From an uncultured Clostridia bacterium (GTDB lineage: Bacteria > Bacillota > Clostridia > Christensenellales > Aristaeellaceae), in contig CAMJXZ010000137.1 of assembly GCA_946409855.1 (NCBI GenBank), positions 1-8,396 on the forward strand: a DNA stretch of 8,396 nt, read 5' to 3'. A program made the translations under genes and the position numbers. The notes below the pieces were generated by a model, which was not told the DNA's origin, did no database searches, and was given only the letters and a program-made list of their open reading frames with translations. Shown one piece after another: positions 6,012 to 8,396 of the stretch; position 1 is the first letter of the stretch; the number at the start of each line of letters is the position of its first letter.

Positions 6012-6734
6012 TCAGGTGAACCGGACGCCGGAGGAGATCATGTCCCGGTAGATGTTTTTGGTCAGCACCCGGCCGTACCAGCGGCTGTTGCTGCGGCTGG
6101 TGAGCACGCCGCGCACGACCGTCGGCTCCCCTTCACCGCTGCGGATGAACGGGGAACCGGCATCCATGCCCCAGGCGACATCCTCTATGCTGACCTGAGT
6201 CGCGCCGTATTCTTCCGCCACCGTATAGCAGCTTTTCAGGCTGCCGTAGGCGTAGCCGTCCACCGACACGAACTCCCCGCCCCGGTCGAACTCGCTGGCG
6301 TCGGCGCTGAAGGAGGTGGCGAGCCACCCGGTGTTCTGCCCGATCTCTTTGGGAAACACGACGTAGCCGATGTCGTTGGCTGAATTGTACCCGCGGGAAA
6401 AGTCGCAGTAATAGGTGAAGGAGCACTGGCCCTTCATGTAGCGGTAGCGGTAGTTGCTCTTGTTGACATAGCCGAACCAGAAGCTGAGGGTTTTGGCCGG
6501 CCGGTTGTGCACGTGGCAGTTCAGGTTGTGGCCGGCGGTGATCAGGCCGTTGGGGGCCACCATGACGCCGGTGCCGGTGGTGGTGCAGCCGCATTTGAAC
6601 TCGATCTCCATGTAGGCGATGGCGGAATAGGGATAATCGTAATAGGAACCGGCGGCCAGCGCGCCGGCGGGCAGCAGGGTGATCAGCAGGGCGGCGGCCA
6701 GGACGGCGGCGGTCAGACGGCGGATGTTTTTCAT
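6012..6734 (-). CDS. Exported trypsin-like (V8/glutamyl-endopeptidase-like) serine protease
   Basis: A 240-residue chymotrypsin-fold serine protease. Residues 1-27 are a signal peptide (KNIRR, Ala/Leu core, ALA cleavage). The catalytic histidine is in LITAGHNL (His69), the aspartate in SANDIGYVVF (Asp121) and the serine in WGMDAGSPFI (Ser194), in the order and spacing of family S1. The mature enzyme is only about 210 residues, so little or no propeptide is evident. Six cysteines (48, 50, 73, 104, 110, 169) suggest disulfides in an extracellular protein; Cys48/Cys50 form an unusual KCGC just before the GTGVMV strand. The ATG at 6734 has AAAGGAG 7 bases upstream. It lies on the same strand upstream of the sigma/anti-sigma/C11 operon, separated by a weak terminator and a new promoter. 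I could not find a convincing promoter for it. Substrate preference cannot be read from the sequence with confidence. Confidence 0.88.
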   Translation of the reverse strand: MKNIRRLTAAVLAAALLITLLPAGALAAGSYYDYPYSAIAYMEIEFKCGCTTTGTGVMVAPNGLITAGHNLNCHVHNRPAKTLSFWFGYVNKSNYRYRYMKGQCSFTYYCDFSRGYNSANDIGYVVFPKEIGQNTGWLATSFSADASEFDRGGEFVSVDGYAYGSLKSCYTVAEEYGATQVSIEDVAWGMDAGSPFIRSGEGEPTVVRGVLTSRSNSRWYGRVLTKNIYRDMISSGVRFT

Positions 6735-6844
6735 GGGGATGCTCCTTTCTTTCTGAGGACCGGATGCCCGGCCTGTTCTTCGTGTGTTTCCGTTTCGTTT
6801 TTCTTATGATGAAGCGTTCTCTTATCCGCTTTCATCAGCAACAG

Positions 6845-6858
6845 CCGTCCCGGGACGG
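6845..6858. promoter_or_regulatory. Perfect 14-bp palindrome in the divergent intergenic region
   Basis: CCGTCCC followed directly by GGGACGG is perfectly self-complementary with no spacer, typical of a dimeric repressor site rather than an RNA hairpin. It lies between the serine protease gene and the lipoprotein gene. On the minus strand it is immediately preceded by TGTAACCTTT (6868-6859), which resembles an ECF -35 element, but no CGT-type -10 lies at the expected distance. The binding protein is unknown. Confidence 0.35.
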
Positions 6859-6921
6859 AAAGGTTACAGGGGCGGAAAAACTTTTTTCTGTCTTTTTTAC
6901 ACGAGGCCGCCGCCGCGTTTC

Positions 6922-6950
6922 TTGACATTCCCGGGCGGATGGTGTACATT
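6922..6950 (+). promoter_or_regulatory. Housekeeping promoter of the lipoprotein gene
   Basis: Perfect -35 TTGACA (6922-6927), a 17-base spacer and -10 TACATT (6945-6950) on the plus strand. Predicted start is near 6957, giving a leader of about 75 bases before the ATG at 7032. No operator-like repeat is seen inside the promoter itself. Confidence 0.7.
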
Positions 6951-7031
6951 AACCCTTGAAATGCGAACGAAGGATAAAACGGTAAACCGGCCGGCCGGTC
7001 CGGCTGACGGCTGCGGGGAGGTGTCCTGTCC

Positions 7032-7505
7032 ATGAAAAAAGCGCTTGCGGCGCTGTTGACGCTGACGGCGCTGTTTGCCCTGGCCGGCTGCGCGGGGAGC
7101 CCCCGGACGACAGCCGCCCGCACGGCGGCGCCGGAACAGCCTTTCTGCGGTTCCTATACGTCCGGGAAGACCTTCAGTTTCGACCGCAGGTATTACGCCG
7201 TGCCGGAAGCGGACGGTCAGATGATCCGGGTATCGGTTTATCTCGCTTCGGAGAATGTGCGGGTGGATGAATTCCGGCCGGCCCGCTCCATGGATTTCTG
7301 GGGGATCTGCTGGGAACGGGACACATACAATATCTGGACCCAGTCGGGCGACACGGGCACACGCTGCTATGAATGCCGGGACGGCCTCTGGGAGGAGGCC
7401 GATCCCCAGCGCCGGCCGCCCTCTTACATCATTTCACGGTACGACGCGCATTACCGCGGCCATCCGGAGCTTTGGGACGCCATGTATGTCAGCCCGGCGG
7501 AATGA
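7032..7505 (+). CDS. Small lipoprotein of unknown function
   Basis: A 157-residue predicted lipoprotein. MKK, a hydrophobic core and the lipobox LAGC put the lipidated cysteine at residue 20, so it is anchored on the outer face of the membrane. A short Ala/Thr/Arg/Pro linker (21-36) leads to a compact domain of about 120 residues. That domain is rich in aromatics and cysteine: Cys39, Cys93, Cys112 and Cys115, with the dense segment DFWGICWERDTYNIWTQSGD (88-107) followed by CYEC. I do not recognise the family. The ATG at 7032 has GGGGAGG about 10 bases upstream. It is divergent from the serine protease gene and 90 bases upstream of deoC on the same strand with no terminator between, so partial cotranscription with deoC is possible. 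Confidence 0.82.
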   Translation: MKKALAALLTLTALFALAGCAGSPRTTAARTAAPEQPFCGSYTSGKTFSFDRRYYAVPEADGQMIRVSVYLASENVRVDEFRPARSMDFWGICWERDTYNIWTQSGDTGTRCYECRDGLWEEADPQRRPPSYIISRYDAHYRGHPELWDAMYVSPAE

Positions 7506-7595
7506 TTCCTCCCCTGCGCCTCGTTCCGCTTCAGCGTATCATATATCTATTACTATCTGTTATCTGTTCAGTTCGACAAAAGGAGGCTGTCACTG
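7506..7595 (+). other. AT-rich leader of deoC without a clear promoter
   Basis: This 90-base gap contains an unusually AT-rich stretch (about 7536-7570) for this genome, with a tandem TATCTGT/TATCTGT at 7554-7567. Several weak -10-like hexamers occur (TATCAT at 7537, TACTAT at 7551) but none has a matching -35 at 16-18 bases. No terminator hairpin is visible. It ends in the strong AAAGGAGG site of deoC. Confidence 0.4.
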
Positions 7596-8252
7596 ATGAA
7601 AAAAATGGAAATCGCCGGCATGATCGACCACACCCTGCTCAAGGCCACCGCCACCGAGGAAGACATCAAAAAGCTCTGCGAGGAAGCGAAGGAATACGGC
7701 TTCGCCTCCGTCTGCGTCAATCCCGTCCACGTCGCGCTGGCGGCGCAGGAACTGGCGGGCAGCGGGGTCAACGTCTGCACAGTGGTCGGCTTCCCCCTGG
7801 GCGCGACCACCAGCGCGGTCAAGGCCTTTGAAACGGAGGACGCCGTCCGCAACGGCGCGGAGGAGATCGACATGGTCATCTCCATCGGCGCCGCGAAGGA
7901 AGGCCGCTTTGACCTGGTGGAGCAGGACATCGCCGCCGTGGTAGCCGCCGCGAAGGGCAGGCTGGTCAAGGTCATCATCGAATGCTGCTACCTGACCGAG
8001 GAAGAAAAGACGCAGGCCTGCCAGGCCGCCGTCCGCGCGGGGGCCGATTACGTCAAGACCAGCACGGGCTTCGGCTCCGGCGGCGCGACGACGCACGACG
8101 TGGCGCTGATGAAGGCCGCCATCCCTGCAGACCGCAAGGTCAAGGCCGCCGGCGGCATCCATACCTATGATGAAGCCGCCGCCATGGTGGAAGCGGGCGC
8201 CTCCCGCATCGGCGCCAGCGCCGGCATCCGCATCGTATCGGAGGCGGAATGA
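7596..8252 (+). CDS. deoC: Deoxyribose-phosphate aldolase
   Basis: Cytoplasmic class I aldolase that splits 2-deoxyribose 5-phosphate into glyceraldehyde 3-phosphate and acetaldehyde, the last step of deoxynucleoside catabolism. At 218 residues it is full length for the bacterial short form. It has the N-terminal IDHTLL (10-15), the EIDMVI segment with catalytic Asp92, the Schiff-base lysine in VKTSTGF (Lys154) and the second active-site lysine in KAAGGI (Lys183), matching Asp102, Lys167 and Lys201 of the E. coli enzyme. The ATG at 7596 has AAAGGAGG with 9 bases of spacing. No other deo genes (nucleoside phosphorylase, phosphopentomutase, DeoR) are in the window. Its last codons overlap the start region of the sirtuin gene. 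Confidence 0.97.
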   Translation: MKKMEIAGMIDHTLLKATATEEDIKKLCEEAKEYGFASVCVNPVHVALAAQELAGSGVNVCTVVGFPLGATTSAVKAFETEDAVRNGAEEIDMVISIGAAKEGRFDLVEQDIAAVVAAAKGRLVKVIIECCYLTEEEKTQACQAAVRAGADYVKTSTGFGSGGATTHDVALMKAAIPADRKVKAAGGIHTYDEAAAMVEAGASRIGASAGIRIVSEAE

Positions 8253-8396
8253 TGGATCAGGAAAAGCTGGACCTGCTCCGCCAATGGGTGCTGGACGCCC
8301 GGCGGATCGTGTTCTTCGGCGGCGCCGGCGTCTCCACGGAAAGCGGCATCCCCGATTTCCGCAGCGTGGACGGCCTGTACCACCAGCGCTATTCGG
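8252..8396 (+). CDS. Sir2-family NAD-dependent protein deacylase, 3' end outside window
   Basis: The first 48 residues of a sirtuin, which removes acyl groups from protein lysines using NAD and releases nicotinamide and O-acyl-ADP-ribose. The NAD-binding signature is clear: FFGGAGVSTESGIPDFR (21-37), with the GAGVS loop and the GIPDFR motif, followed by DGLY. Catalytic histidine and zinc cysteines lie beyond the edge; about 240 residues are expected in total. Two adjacent ATGs compete. The one at 8249 makes an ATGA overlap with the deoC stop; the one at 8252 has better spacing (7 bases) from GGAGG at 8240-8244, which lies inside deoC. Both are in the same frame and differ by one Met. Translational coupling to deoC is likely. 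Confidence 0.92.
   Translation, partial: MDQEKLDLLRQWVLDARRIVFFGGAGVSTESGIPDFRSVDGLYHQRYS

Noticed and set aside
6876..6899. A/T-run hairpin GAAAAA/TTTTTTC as a terminator
   Set aside because: The stem is short and pure A-T with a negligible loop and no GC base; it is better explained as homopolymer runs.
6735..6900. A promoter for the serine protease gene on the minus strand
   Set aside because: I tried TGTAAA, GATAAG and CATAAG as -10 elements and TGTAAC as an ECF -35; none has a partner element at acceptable spacing, so none is annotated.
6731..7123. Open frame of 130 codons on the minus strand, ending in an ATGA overlap with the serine protease start
   Set aside because: It runs antisense through the lipoprotein start, its promoter and an intergenic palindrome, has no ribosome site at any likely start and a low-complexity composition. 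The ATGA overlap follows automatically from ATGAAA.
7554..7567. Tandem TATCTGT repeat as a DeoR-type operator or start of a repeat array
   Set aside because: There are only two 7-base units, not inverted, and they could arise by slippage; it is mentioned only within the deoC leader.

Overview
The window is about 8.4 kb of GC-rich bacterial DNA. It has strong GGAGG-type ribosome binding sites, TTGACA/TATAAT promoters, Gram-positive-style signal peptides, a clostripain-family peptidase and a potA operon led by an XRE-cupin regulator. Together these suggest a high-GC member of Bacillota, probably an anaerobic Clostridia of gut or rumen type. That placement is inference. I see no insertion sequence, phage gene, tRNA, rRNA or CRISPR array.

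Layout. (1) 1-1150, minus strand: an XRE-cupin regulator, then potA, the ATPase of a spermidine/putrescine importer, which runs off the left edge. They share an extended -10 promoter with two copies of a GTTTAG-n5-CTAAAC operator in the leader. (2) 1448-2458, plus strand: a secreted protein of unknown function. Its leader holds an ECF-sigma-like promoter (GGAAAC, 17 bp, CGTATA) and a hairpin starting at the predicted +1. (3) 2461-2562: two hairpin terminators, one per strand, between convergent genes. (4) 2611-5882, minus strand: a probable three-gene operon of ECF sigma factor, overlapping single-pass membrane partner (likely anti-sigma) and exported clostripain-type (C11) cysteine peptidase, behind a good housekeeping promoter. 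(5) 6012-6734, minus strand: an exported trypsin/V8-like serine protease with an intact-looking catalytic triad. (6) 7032-7505, plus strand: a small lipoprotein of unknown function with a consensus promoter. (7) 7596-8396, plus strand: deoC (deoxyribose-phosphate aldolase), overlapped by the start of a Sir2-family NAD-dependent deacylase gene cut by the right edge.

How they may work together. Regulator and potA form a self-contained, probably autoregulated polyamine-uptake operon. The middle is the most interesting part: an ECF sigma/anti-sigma pair in one operon with a secreted basic-residue-specific protease, with a serine protease, a secreted protein and a lipoprotein nearby. The secreted protein's ECF-like promoter makes it a candidate target of the local sigma factor. 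This would be a surface-sensing and secreted-proteolysis module. The link rests on context and one promoter match and is a hypothesis. deoC and the sirtuin are probably translationally coupled.
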